DNA from: Sulfurovum sp.
Lineage (GTDB): Bacteria > Campylobacterota > Campylobacteria > Campylobacterales > Sulfurovaceae
Assembly: GCA_027063305.1 (NCBI GenBank)
Contig: JAMORY010000033.1
Location: forward strand, 1-64,000
Direction: 5' to 3'
Length of the DNA: 64,000 nucleotides
The notes beneath the pieces were generated by a model, which was not told the origin of the DNA, searched no databases, and worked only from the letters and a program-made list of their open reading frames with translations. The translations under genes and the position numbers were made by a program. Below are positions 9,673-17,925 of the stretch, piece by piece (the stretch's first letter is position 1; every line of letters starts with the position of its first letter).

Positions 9673-10122
9673 TTAACCTTTTATGTTACTAAGATAGACC
9701 TCGGCATCCACCGCTTTGATACCACGTTTTTTTGCTTCCAGTGCCATCAGTCCTGTTGCACCGGTTGAGAGAAGCATCTTCTTCTCATCATAGCACTTTG
9801 CTGAGCAGACCCCACAGCTTGGGCTTCTGTCCTTTCCGATAAAAAGATCGATATCGGGGTGTTTCTTGAAAAAATCCTCCGCGTAGGCAATGACCGGATA
9901 GGAGAGGTCCTCTCCCGTTTTATTGGAGATAGCCCTCACCCCTGCGCTACTTTGTACCAAATCCATTGTCGGACGCGGAGTACCAAAAGCAAAATCCTCC
10001 GGACAAAAGCCTATCAGCTCTTTACCCTCCAGTGCGTGAAGCAGCGCTTCATTCTTATTGCTCGTACCGTCATAGCGGCATATCTCACCTAGCAAACATG
10101 CCGAGATCGCGACTCGTTCCAT
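9673..10122 (-). CDS. DUF523 family protein
   Basis: A cytoplasmic protein of about 149 residues with the DUF523 pattern: ISACLLGEICRYDG near the N-terminus, GFCPE in the middle, and KDRSPSCGV with further Cys near the C-terminus. The conserved Cys suggest a metal or Fe-S site, but the family is poorly characterised and I assign no reaction. The start is at 10122, after GAAGGAGTCTTG; the seven extra residues of the ORF track are upstream of this site. It is two bases from the protease gene, so the two are probably cotranscribed. Confidence 0.85.
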   Translation of the reverse strand: MERVAISACLLGEICRYDGTSNKNEALLHALEGKELIGFCPEDFAFGTPRPTMDLVQSSAGVRAISNKTGEDLSYPVIAYAEDFFKKHPDIDLFIGKDRSPSCGVCSAKCYDEKKMLLSTGATGLMALEAKKRGIKAVDAEVYLSNIKG

Positions 10123-10132
10123 CAAGACTCCT

Positions 10133-10615
10133 TCAATATACAAACAGCAGCATATAGACCCAAATGCCGCTAAGCGAGGTCAGCGTAATACCCCAAAAGG
10201 TTCGAAGCCCCGCTTTTTTATGTGCATGAGAACCTACACCCGGCAGAATACCGCCTCTGCGACTCTCCTTGTAGGCATGAACGAGCGTAGATGCCCATAT
10301 CCCCAGTGTCACCGTGGCGATCACAATATGCAAGATCAGTACCGTGATCAAATAGGGGTGTGAAACCTGTGAACCTGCTGCAAAGGCTTCATACCCTCCA
10401 CCTGCACGAACACCATACTCAAAATAGCCCACTACAACCACGGAAACGGTAAATATCACACTCTGCACCAGTCCGTGCAAAGTATAGTTGCCTCTTCGGG
10501 CAATGTGTATCGCCACTCCTGTCAATAGAGGAAGCAACGATACGATAAGTGTTACAAAGTCCATGAAAAAAGGAGCTCTTGTCCCTAGAAATCCCGGCGT
10601 GAACATATAATCCAT
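10133..10615 (-). CDS. DUF420-like four-helix membrane protein
   Basis: 160 residues with four predicted membrane segments (FVTLIVSLLPLLTG, SVIFTVSVVVVGYF, LITVLILHIVIATVTLG, GITLTSLSGIWVYMLLF). The conserved His in the helices (GVAIHIARRGNYTLHG, VLILHIVIAT) resemble the DUF420/CtaM group associated with heme-copper oxidase assembly. The start follows AAGGAGACACA. The assignment is at family level; its role here is unknown. Confidence 0.7.
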   Translation of the reverse strand: MDYMFTPGFLGTRAPFFMDFVTLIVSLLPLLTGVAIHIARRGNYTLHGLVQSVIFTVSVVVVGYFEYGVRAGGGYEAFAAGSQVSHPYLITVLILHIVIATVTLGIWASTLVHAYKESRRGGILPGVGSHAHKKAGLRTFWGITLTSLSGIWVYMLLFVY

Positions 10616-10681
10616 TGTGTCTCCTTATGCCGTTTTCCCCGCATAGTAGCCCAAAAGGGTTAACAGACACATGCTTGGAAT

Positions 10682-12133
10682 TTAGCAGATCACAATACTT
10701 TTGATCTCCGTAAATTCCTCAAGAGCGAATTTTGGTCCTTCTCGTCCCACACCGGAGAGTTTGGCACCACCATAAGGCTGTACATCAAAACGCAGTGTCG
10801 GGATATCGTTAATGACCACTCCACCACACTCGGCATCATCGATGAAGCGTTGTGTCAACTTTAAGTCATTCGTAAAGATACTAAACTGTAATCCGTACGG
10901 AGAGTCGTTCATCTTCTCGATCGCTGTCTCATAATCAGGTACGGCTACCAATGATACGATCGGTGCAAAGACCTCTTCGCAGATGATCTTCATCTCATCG
11001 GTCACATCCGCCATGACCGTCGGAGGGAAGATACCCTCGATCTCATCTCCACCGGCAACCACTCTGGCACCCTCACTCTTGGCAGATGCCACCCAGCTTT
11101 TGGCACGTTCCATCGACTCCGCGTCGATAAGCGGTCCCATGAAGGTATCTTCCTCATACGGTGATCCTACCTTCAGTCTTTTCGTCTCTGCCGCCATCAG
11201 CTCGGCAAACTGCTCGTAGACCGCTTCATTGACATAGATACGCTGCAAGGAGATACACACCTGACCGGAGTTGTAGAACGCCCCATAGGCACAGCGTTTT
11301 GCCGCCAGTTCGAGATCAGCGTTCTTGTCAATATAGGTTGCCGCATTTCCCCCAAGCTCCAGACTCACTTTTTTAATACCTGCCTGGGACATGATGATCT
11401 TTCCTACCGGAACCGACCCTGTGAAGCTGATGACACGAGGGATCGGGCTTTTAACCAGTGTCGAACCCACTTCCGCATCGCCATAGACTACAGAAAGTGC
11501 GTCTTTGGTCACATATTCAGACGTAATGAAAAGCTTTGCCAGCATATAGGCAGTCATCGGTGCTTCAGGGGTCGGTTTGAGCACTACCGTGTTCCCCACA
11601 CCCAACGCAGGAGCGATCTTATGTGCTACAAGGTTAAGCGGGAAGTTGAACGGTGTGATACACGCAACCACACCTACCGGCTCACGACGGTAGTACGCCA
11701 TCGTACGCTTTCCGCTTGGCATGATATCGGTCGGAATGGTCTCTCCGTGAACATTGGCAAGCTCCATCGCCGTGATCTTGATGGTCTCCGCACACCGCTC
11801 CACCTCGATACGCGCAAAGGCGATAGGCTTTGCCACCTCTTTGGCAAGCATCAACGCGAACTGCTCTTTGTATTTTTGTAGCTTCTCCACCACATCTTCA
11901 AGCCACATAATACGCTGTGAAAGCGGTGTGGCTGCCGCTGCTTTTGTCGCTGCTTTGGCAATGGCAAGTGCTCTTTTGGTATCTTCGGCATCACACACAG
12001 GTGCCGTCGACACCACCGCTCCGTCATACGGACTTTTTCGCTCCGAGACGATCTCTTTCGTCTCCTCGGTCGATCCGAAGAGTATCTTTGCTTCGGCAAT
12101 ACCGTTCTTGTCATCAACTGTTCCAAACATCAT
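10682..12133 (-). CDS. NAD(P)-dependent aldehyde dehydrogenase
   Basis: Oxidises an aldehyde to the carboxylate. It has the ALDH superfamily signatures: PFNFPLNLVAHKIAPAL, FTGSVPVGK for the cofactor site, the catalytic Glu in VSLELGGNAA and the catalytic Cys in NSGQVCISLQR. The C-terminus GREGPKFALEEFTEIKSIVI resembles lactaldehyde and non-phosphorylating glyceraldehyde-3-phosphate type enzymes. Length 483 is standard. The substrate cannot be fixed from the sequence. It stands alone between the DUF420-like gene and the restriction-modification pair. Confidence 0.88.
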   Translation of the reverse strand: MMFGTVDDKNGIAEAKILFGSTEETKEIVSERKSPYDGAVVSTAPVCDAEDTKRALAIAKAATKAAAATPLSQRIMWLEDVVEKLQKYKEQFALMLAKEVAKPIAFARIEVERCAETIKITAMELANVHGETIPTDIMPSGKRTMAYYRREPVGVVACITPFNFPLNLVAHKIAPALGVGNTVVLKPTPEAPMTAYMLAKLFITSEYVTKDALSVVYGDAEVGSTLVKSPIPRVISFTGSVPVGKIIMSQAGIKKVSLELGGNAATYIDKNADLELAAKRCAYGAFYNSGQVCISLQRIYVNEAVYEQFAELMAAETKRLKVGSPYEEDTFMGPLIDAESMERAKSWVASAKSEGARVVAGGDEIEGIFPPTVMADVTDEMKIICEEVFAPIVSLVAVPDYETAIEKMNDSPYGLQFSIFTNDLKLTQRFIDDAECGGVVINDIPTLRFDVQPYGGAKLSGVGREGPKFALEEFTEIKSIVIC

Positions 12134-12180
12134 GACACCTTTAGAATAAGATTTGGTGTATTGATTATAGCAAAAAAGGG

Positions 12181-12930
12181 TTAGAGTTGAAACGTATCAA
12201 ACCCTTCATAACGCCCGAAAGTAAGAAGATAGAGACTTTTGAGCAAATGGGGAGAGAGTTGTTGAAGCTCCTCAAAAACACTATTCTCAATAGGATCTTG
12301 TACCGCTTCACTCAATACATCATCCAATACCGCAGGAAGCACTTCGCACAAGCGCTTGAACGCATCGTTCTCTCCGGTAACCAATGCGTAGAATCGATCC
12401 ATCGATACTCTTCTGATAAAATCGTGTTTATGCGGCACTCCGTCAATGGAGACCTGCCACGGAATATTTTGACTCTTCTTGGCGATCACCTCTACCAGCA
12501 TACAACGGTTTTGTGCATCTTTAAGCAACATCGCCTGCATCTTCATATAGGTTCGCTGAGACGAAGCCGAATTCATGGTGTTGTGCTTATTTTTGATCTC
12601 TACATAGATCTTTTCCGATTCATTAATAAGATCGAACCCTTTTGAGGGAACTTGCCATGCAGGATCGATATATTTGAATATGTTCTGGTGAAAATAACCA
12701 ATATAATTGGTGTTGGACTTATCGATCTGACGAATGATCTCAGACTCAATGATCTGCTCTATACTTTTACCGTATACTTTAGCATCAAACGTTAGCTTGA
12801 TCGGATCGACCAAATTCTTGTTAAATCGTTTCAGATCGATCTTGAAACGATACTTTTCAACGGTCTCTTTAACATGATTGAAAAGATCCGGATCATCAAT
12901 GAAACTAAGATTGTATTTTTTCATTTTCAT
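12181..12930 (-). CDS. Type II restriction endonuclease, Eco47II-like
   Basis: 249 residues. The region YFHQNIFKYIDPAWQVPSKG, then VEIKNKHNTMNSAS, matches my memory of the Eco47II restriction endonuclease family (recognition GGNCC). The E-x-K within VEIKNKH, after an acidic residue in GFDLIN, would be the PD-(D/E)xK-type catalytic core. The gene overlaps the end of the cytosine methyltransferase by 26 bases in a different frame, so the nuclease is translated from the methylase transcript. The specificity GGNCC is inferred from family resemblance, not shown. Confidence 0.8.
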   Translation of the reverse strand: MKMKKYNLSFIDDPDLFNHVKETVEKYRFKIDLKRFNKNLVDPIKLTFDAKVYGKSIEQIIESEIIRQIDKSNTNYIGYFHQNIFKYIDPAWQVPSKGFDLINESEKIYVEIKNKHNTMNSASSQRTYMKMQAMLLKDAQNRCMLVEVIAKKSQNIPWQVSIDGVPHKHDFIRRVSMDRFYALVTGENDAFKRLCEVLPAVLDDVLSEAVQDPIENSVFEELQQLSPHLLKSLYLLTFGRYEGFDTFQL

Positions 12931-14008
12931 ACACTTCTATTTGGTTCAAAAGATCAACAAGAGAACATCCCAATGCATACGCCAGGTTGACAGGAACGGC
13001 ATTGCCGATCTGCTTATACTGCTGCGTGATCGACCCTTCAAAGACCCACTCGTCAGGAAATGTCTGAATACGCGCATACTCTCTGACCGTAAAAGGGCGC
13101 GTCTCATCAGGATGACACCGTTCGGTCTGTTTTTGTGCGGGTGAACATGTCAGGGTTAAACAGGGTTCATCCCATGCAATACGCCTTGCGATCCCGGTTT
13201 TCCCTCCTCCAAGATAGAAGCTTTTCATCATATAGGATTTTTGTATCTCCAAAGGCAGATCACGCCAGTATCCTCCCGGAGGTACCAGATCAAGCACTCT
13301 TCTCTTTTTAGACGGGTACTTCTGCCCATCAGAAGAAGGAACATCGCAACTAAAAAGTGTGCCTTTTTTCAATGCATCTTTGAGCGTATAGTGCTGCGTT
13401 CCGGGCTTAGGCCACGCATAAGAGATATGTGGGGCATAGCTTCTTTGAATACCGACAATAAAGAGACGTTCCCGTTTTTGAGGCACATGATAATCCACCG
13501 CTTTCAATACGCGTGGCGTAAGCACCTCATACCCCATCGATTCAAAAACCGAAACGATCGTCTCCAATGTACGTCCGCTATCATGGTTCAACAACCCTTT
13601 GACATTCTCTGCCAAAAAGACTTTCGGTTGCGTCTCTTTCAATGCACGGGCAAATTCATAAAAAAGCGTACCGCGGGTATCTTCAAGCCCTCGCTTTTTA
13701 CCGGCATAAGAGAAAGCCTGACAAGGGAATCCTCCTGTCAAAAGGTCGACTTTCCCCCGATAAGGGCGAAAATCGATCTTTGCAACATCACCATGAACCA
13801 CATGCCACTGCGGACGATTCTTTTTCAAAGTTGCCGCCGCATAACGGTCAAAATCATTCAGCAATATATGTTCGATTCCCGCTTTTTCCATACCCAATGC
13901 CATACCGCCGGCACCGGCAAAAAGCTCAATACTCTGATAGGGTCTCAAAGGAGTTTGATAGGTTTGTAACATTTCACTCAATGCAAGAACAGATTGTGCT
14001 TCACCCAT
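12905..14008 (-). CDS. DNA (cytosine-5) methyltransferase of the R-M pair
   Basis: Transfers a methyl group from SAM to C5 of cytosine and protects DNA from the neighbouring nuclease. Conserved C5-MTase motifs are in order: motif I ELFAGAGG (29-35), motif IV GGFPCQAFS with catalytic C96, motif VI AENVKGLL, motif VIII QKRERLFIVG, and motifs IX-X near the C-terminus (FTVREYARIQTFP, QIGNAVP). The start ATG at 14008 follows AAGGAGCATGCC. A long inverted repeat lies 69 bp upstream and may control it. Confidence 0.93.
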   Translation of the reverse strand: MGEAQSVLALSEMLQTYQTPLRPYQSIELFAGAGGMALGMEKAGIEHILLNDFDRYAAATLKKNRPQWHVVHGDVAKIDFRPYRGKVDLLTGGFPCQAFSYAGKKRGLEDTRGTLFYEFARALKETQPKVFLAENVKGLLNHDSGRTLETIVSVFESMGYEVLTPRVLKAVDYHVPQKRERLFIVGIQRSYAPHISYAWPKPGTQHYTLKDALKKGTLFSCDVPSSDGQKYPSKKRRVLDLVPPGGYWRDLPLEIQKSYMMKSFYLGGGKTGIARRIAWDEPCLTLTCSPAQKQTERCHPDETRPFTVREYARIQTFPDEWVFEGSITQQYKQIGNAVPVNLAYALGCSLVDLLNQIEVYENEKIQS

Positions 14009-14076
14009 GGCATGCTCCTTTATTTAAGTTATAGAAATTATACCCTCTCTGCTGTTAGAGATGAATTTTTATGTCA

Positions 14077-14119
14077 TATTGTCATATTTCTTAGTGCTTC
14101 ACCGAGAAATATGACAATA
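14077..14119. promoter_or_regulatory. Perfect 15-bp inverted repeat upstream of the methylase
   Basis: TATTGTCATATTTCT (14077-14091) and AGAAATATGACAATA (14105-14119) are exact reverse complements with a 13-base spacer. The repeat lies between the start of the methyltransferase gene and the end of the nap operon. It could be an operator for the R-M genes or a bidirectional terminator; there is no long T-run, which weakens the terminator reading. Confidence 0.55.
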
Positions 14120-14162
14120 TACACTCTATATTCAAATCAATTGAAACAATGTATCTAAAGAG

Positions 14163-14183
14163 ATTCCGGATCGAATCCGGAAT
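14163..14183. terminator. Short hairpin downstream of the nap operon
   Basis: ATTCCGGAT-CGA-ATCCGGAAT is a perfect 9-bp stem with a 3-base loop, 21 bases after the stop of the last nap-linked gene. The following tract is only weakly T-rich, so termination is probable rather than certain. Confidence 0.5.
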
Positions 14184-14203
14184 GATGAAACGTGGGGTTA
14201 TTT

Positions 14204-14434
14204 TTATTTGGAGGAACAAGAGCTATTATCGCAGTAGCTTTTTTTCAAAACAAACTTATAGATAATATCCTTGATCATCAAGATCAGACAGTAGACCCAG
14301 AGGATATCGATGATGATATTGTCTTTGTACTCAAGTCCGAAACGAAGCAGCGGCCATCCGATAAGGATGATATACTTCATGTAGTAGAAGAAGAGGATAC
14401 CCGTTCCGTAGAGCTCTTTGAGTATCTGCTTCAT
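14204..14434 (-). CDS. Small membrane protein at the end of the nap operon
   Basis: 76 residues with two hydrophobic segments (GILFFYYMKYIILIGWPLL and NIIIDILWVYCLILMIKDIIY) and a Cys-containing tail (YCDNSSCSSK). I do not recognise a family. Its ATG overlaps the stop of the preceding gene (TAATG), which indicates translational coupling and membership of the nap transcription unit. Confidence 0.6.
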   Translation of the reverse strand: MKQILKELYGTGILFFYYMKYIILIGWPLLRFGLEYKDNIIIDILWVYCLILMIKDIIYKFVLKKSYCDNSSCSSK

Positions 14435-14757
14435 TACGCTTCATTCGTAGCACTGAAGTTCAGTGTACCGTCGGCTAGATGGCTCTCTCCGTTACGGATC
14501 GCTTCTTGTTCGGCTTCATAGGCGTTCATCTGCATACGCACTTCGTTGATCTGCTCGGGAGTCACACCATCATCACTGCTCCAGATCACTTCGACCATAC
14601 CATCATAGGCCTTACCCAGCTCTTCGATCTTCTCCGCATACTCATAGACATCCAAACAGTGAATAGGCTCACTTTCACCATCGGTCACATCTACCAACTC
14701 AATATACCAACGTCCCAAAGGACTTGTCTTAATGGTCGATTCGATCATTCCTGCCAT
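14434..14757 (-). CDS. Small acidic protein in the nap operon, unknown function
   Basis: 107 residues, soluble and acidic, without metal motifs apart from one Cys (PIHCLDVYEYAEK). The start follows TAGGAGTAGCAG. It lies nine bases after napD and is coupled to the small membrane gene downstream. Position suggests a role in nitrate reductase assembly or electron transfer, but nothing in the sequence shows it. Confidence 0.65.
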   Translation of the reverse strand: MAGMIESTIKTSPLGRWYIELVDVTDGESEPIHCLDVYEYAEKIEELGKAYDGMVEVIWSSDDGVTPEQINEVRMQMNAYEAEQEAIRNGESHLADGTLNFSATNEA

Positions 14758-14766
14758 CTGCTACTC

Positions 14767-15126
14767 CTAAAATCCAAAATCTTTTTTCTTCAAGTCTCCG
14801 TGATAGACGATATCTTTCGCATCGATTGTATCATCATTGAGCATTGCAGGGACAGGATCCTCGGCTTCAAGCTTTCTGATCTCCTCATCAAGCTGCTCCT
14901 CCTGATAGGTCATCATCATATCCGCAGCGATCACATGTGGGAACTTTTGGATCTTGACAAGCTTCTCGATCTCCTCTTCCACCCCTGCACCCTCGATGGT
15001 AATGATGATCTTTCCCTTCTCTTTATCGTGAAGGTGATACTCACAGATATCCGAGTTCTTAAAGGTCTCGACCAGTTCGTCGATATACTCGGGAAGTGCC
15101 TGTACTACAATACTTGAAATATTCAT
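14767..15126 (-). CDS. napD: NapD-type chaperone for NapA
   Basis: NapD binds the Tat signal peptide of NapA and holds it in the cytoplasm until cofactor loading is complete. The protein starts MNISSIVVQALPEYIDEL and has the ferredoxin-like fold pattern of the family (KGKIIITIEGAG), with a 40-residue C-terminal extension rich in Asp/Glu. It lies between napL and two unknown small genes on the nap strand. At 119 residues it is slightly longer than typical NapD (about 85-110). Confidence 0.82.
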   Translation of the reverse strand: MNISSIVVQALPEYIDELVETFKNSDICEYHLHDKEKGKIIITIEGAGVEEEIEKLVKIQKFPHVIAADMMMTYQEEQLDEEIRKLEAEDPVPAMLNDDTIDAKDIVYHGDLKKKDFGF

Positions 15127-15145
15127 TACTTATCCTTTATGATAC

Positions 15146-16102
15146 TTACTTTTTCAGATCCCAGATCATGACCGTACTGTCATCACTGGCAGAAAAGAGT
15201 CTATTCTCATCTTTGAAGATGATGACATTAAGTGTACTCTTTTGCCCTTTAAGTAGCGCTAGTTTGGACTTACTGAACGTATCGTAAATGGAGATATCGT
15301 TCTTTTCATCCATTGCAAATGCCACTTTGTCCGCTTTGGGGCTTAACCCTGTTGCATAGATAAGGAAACTTCCTTTAATATAGGTTCCCGTACCACTTTG
15401 AAGATCGTAGAGCGATCCTCTCTGATCCTGCCCCGCTCCGGCAACCATATGGTTCTTGAAATCCACTTTGTAGACATTATCAACATTCTGCCCTTCAAGG
15501 GTCTGAACGAGCTTTCCGCTTTGAACATCTACAACACTCAAGACACCGCTTTCACAGGAGAATACTACTTTACTCTTATCTTCATTGAGCGCAAAATCAG
15601 AGAATTTCGACTCACTCAACTGCACACGGTACTTCTCTTTTTTGGTATTGATATCAAAGAGTGCGACCTCATTGCTCAAATAACCCAAAAGTACATGGTC
15701 TTTGTCGATAAATCTTGCCTTGATAAGCGGCTTTTTATCTTCAGGACCAATGACCTGAGTGGTCTTGCCTTCTTCATGGATAAAAAGGTTGGCATATCCG
15801 CCGATCCCACTATCACTTAAAAGCAGATAGCGGTTACCGATAGCATCGGTACTCATTACACGTGCGGGCATGATATCGCCCATGAAGTCCTTTACATCGG
15901 GGATGAAAACCTCTTTGATCTTCTCTCTTTGGGGCATGGCATAGACCTCAATGTGCCCCATATCGGTTGCGATGACCAAGTGTCCGTCCACATAGACCAT
16001 ATCTTTTGCCGTACCGTTAAGATCTATGGTCTCTGTCGGAGTAATGGTGTCCACAGCAAAAAGTGCCGTACTAAGGCAGAGACTAAGAAGCAACTTTCTC
16101 AT
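15146..16102 (-). CDS. napL: NapL, periplasmic WD40-like protein
   Basis: NapL is a beta-propeller protein found in epsilonproteobacterial nap operons; its exact role is unsettled. The N-terminus is a signal peptide (LLLSLCLSTALFAVD) and the rest is a series of propeller blades (GHLVIATDMGHIEVY, VLSVVDVQSGKLVQTL, NRLFSASDDSTVMIWDL). Its ATG overlaps the stop of the upstream small gene (ATGA). Length 318 and position between napF and napD fit NapL. Confidence 0.8.
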   Translation of the reverse strand: MRKLLLSLCLSTALFAVDTITPTETIDLNGTAKDMVYVDGHLVIATDMGHIEVYAMPQREKIKEVFIPDVKDFMGDIMPARVMSTDAIGNRYLLLSDSGIGGYANLFIHEEGKTTQVIGPEDKKPLIKARFIDKDHVLLGYLSNEVALFDINTKKEKYRVQLSESKFSDFALNEDKSKVVFSCESGVLSVVDVQSGKLVQTLEGQNVDNVYKVDFKNHMVAGAGQDQRGSLYDLQSGTGTYIKGSFLIYATGLSPKADKVAFAMDEKNDISIYDTFSKSKLALLKGQKSTLNVIIFKDENRLFSASDDSTVMIWDLKK

Positions 16103-16440
16103 ACCAACTCCTCAACCGTCTCTAAGATACACGCAGCGATCGTCTCTTCATCATGATCGCTCTGCACACCGTAAAGATCCTCTTCAGAGGCAAAAAAGTT
16201 TTCAAATATCTCTTTATTGTCACCCAATTTTTGGATAAGCTGTATCATCTTCTCCTCTCCAAGTGCCTCTTGGATCGGTTCTGCCACATAGAGGATATAG
16301 TTGAACTCATCTACATCGAACTCGAACTCTTCGGAGTCGTAATCGAGTTCATTCTTATCTACACTAAGCAGATGCCTTAACTCCAACTCATTGTCTTCTA
16401 GTTTTTCAAAAAGTTTCGGATACTTCTCATGCAGATTCAT
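16099..16440 (-). CDS. Small acidic protein between napF and napL
   Basis: 113 residues, highly acidic (DYDSEEFEFDVDEF), predicted helical and cytoplasmic. It overlaps napF by 14 bases and napL by four, so all three are translationally linked. The start follows GAGGTAAATA. I do not recognise a family. The acidic character and location could suit a chaperone-like partner of NapF or NapA, which is inference only. Confidence 0.68.
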   Translation of the reverse strand: MNLHEKYPKLFEKLEDNELELRHLLSVDKNELDYDSEEFEFDVDEFNYILYVAEPIQEALGEEKMIQLIQKLGDNKEIFENFFASEEDLYGVQSDHDEETIAACILETVEELV

Positions 16441-16972
16441 TATTTACCTCTTGTGTTGAATTTTCCACTTCATATGTCATATAGCCGATCGCCTGTGTCG
16501 GACAGCGGGAGATACAAAATCCGCACCCCGTACAGCGATCATCATCAATGACAGGGTTGAACATACCGTTAAACAGTATCGCATCATCGATACAAGGCTC
16601 TTTACATGAGTGACAGATCACCCCGTGGTGTGCCACACACGCCTCGGTCAAAATACGGAACACCGCATTGAGCTGCTTGGCATTGTAGGTATGTTCCAAG
16701 TTCAGTACACCCTCCGTACATGCCAAAGCACACGCATCACAGAAGGTACACCCGTTTTGCTTAAAGGTAAGTGTCGGTGTACCATCTTCTGCGATAATGA
16801 TAATCTTCTCATCACAAGAAGTGACACATGCATGTGATTCACACGATGGGCACTCATTCTGAAAAGCAGATTCACTCTTGCCGTAAGGCGGTCGTACCAA
16901 AGAGGGGGTCTCCTCCTTGGTCTGTGCCAACGGTTTGGTAAAAGAGCGTAAAAAGTCTCTTCTACTCGCCAC
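16427..16972 (-). CDS. napF: NapF, ferredoxin-type protein
   Basis: A cytoplasmic Fe-S protein thought to help load or activate the NapA Fe-S cluster. Four Cys clusters are visible: CPSCESHACVTSC, CTFCDACALAC, CHSCKEPC and CTGCGFCISRC. The N-terminus MASRRDFLRSF resembles a twin-arginine motif but lacks a clear following hydrophobic stretch, as in other NapF. The start is GTG at 16972, with the first base pairs shared with the napB stop (TAGTG). Confidence 0.88.
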   Translation of the reverse strand: MASRRDFLRSFTKPLAQTKEETPSLVRPPYGKSESAFQNECPSCESHACVTSCDEKIIIIAEDGTPTLTFKQNGCTFCDACALACTEGVLNLEHTYNAKQLNAVFRILTEACVAHHGVICHSCKEPCIDDAILFNGMFNPVIDDDRCTGCGFCISRCPTQAIGYMTYEVENSTQEVNNESA

Positions 16973-17925
16973 TATTTTACACCTTCATTCATCACATCCA
17001 TAAGGTTGGAGTGTGTTTTAAGTGTATCGTTCAAACCGTCCGGTTTAAATGTATTCCCTACGATCGGATCGATCTTTGCTTGCGGTGCGTGACACTGTGT
17101 ACAGTTGAAACGCCCTTGGTAAAGGTGGTTGAGCTTTTTCACTTTTGCAAGTTTGATATCTCCTACGTTCCCAAGATCACCTTTAGGACCGACCACTTTC
17201 CCTTCTTTAAGAAGCTCACCGTTCTTCAAGACGGTCTCAGGTCTGAAGTTTGTAAAGTGTGACGGCGGGATCGGCGTAGCACCCATCGCTTTGGCTTGCT
17301 CAGGCATATGACATCCAAGACACTGGTTGTTGTCTCTTGTAATAGGCAAAAGCCCCTCTACTGAGTGTGGGATCATCGGTGGAGCGTTGACGTACGCTCT
17401 TTCGAATTTCGGTGCGGATCCCGGTGCAGGACGGTTGAAGTCTGCCGCTACCGGTGCAGCTTTGTCTTCACTGTAGAGGTCTGTTTTACGAAGTCCGAGC
17501 GCTTCTTCAGTAACGACCTTTTTGTTTCCTAGGTCTTCTGCAGCAAGTTTTTTAGGATCATTTACACCCGCATTGATGTTAATGACCTGTGCTTCATCCG
17601 CTTTTGCTTCCTGCTTGAACTCACCCGGTGCTTTCGGTGCGTTCTTGATCTGGTCTGCGATCGCTTCCATATCAGCAGCGGAGAGCTTCATTACCTGCCC
17701 TTTCATCAAGCCTTTCATAGGCCCGCCGTAAGTACCTGCTTTATATCCTTTGAGTGCCGCTACGATCTCTTCATGAGACATATCTTTGACGACTTTGGAT
17801 TTCCCCATCGCCTCCTTCTCAAAGTTTTTACCGTGGCACCCTATACATGCAGCCGTACTGACCGCATAGAGTCCTGTTGATGTTAACAGTGCCCCCACTG
17901 CCATCAATTTAACCATTTGTTTCAT
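16972..17925 (-). CDS. napB: NapB fused to an N-terminal cytochrome c domain
   Basis: Periplasmic electron-transfer subunit of nitrate reductase. The C-terminal part (about residues 110-317) is a diheme NapB with CLGCH (202-206) and CTQCH (275-279) and the typical APPMIPHSVEGLLPI. In front of it, after a signal peptide, lies an extra class-I cytochrome c-like domain with CIGCH (27-31) and Met-rich candidates for the axial ligand (GGPMKGLMKGQVMKL, about 68-81). Normal NapB proteins are about 150-180 residues with two hemes; this one is 317 with three motifs. The extra domain could pass electrons to NapB, but that is inference. It overlaps napH by 17 bases. Confidence 0.9.
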   Translation of the reverse strand: MKQMVKLMAVGALLTSTGLYAVSTAACIGCHGKNFEKEAMGKSKVVKDMSHEEIVAALKGYKAGTYGGPMKGLMKGQVMKLSAADMEAIADQIKNAPKAPGEFKQEAKADEAQVININAGVNDPKKLAAEDLGNKKVVTEEALGLRKTDLYSEDKAAPVAADFNRPAPGSAPKFERAYVNAPPMIPHSVEGLLPITRDNNQCLGCHMPEQAKAMGATPIPPSHFTNFRPETVLKNGELLKEGKVVGPKGDLGNVGDIKLAKVKKLNHLYQGRFNCTQCHAPQAKIDPIVGNTFKPDGLNDTLKTHSNLMDVMNEGVK

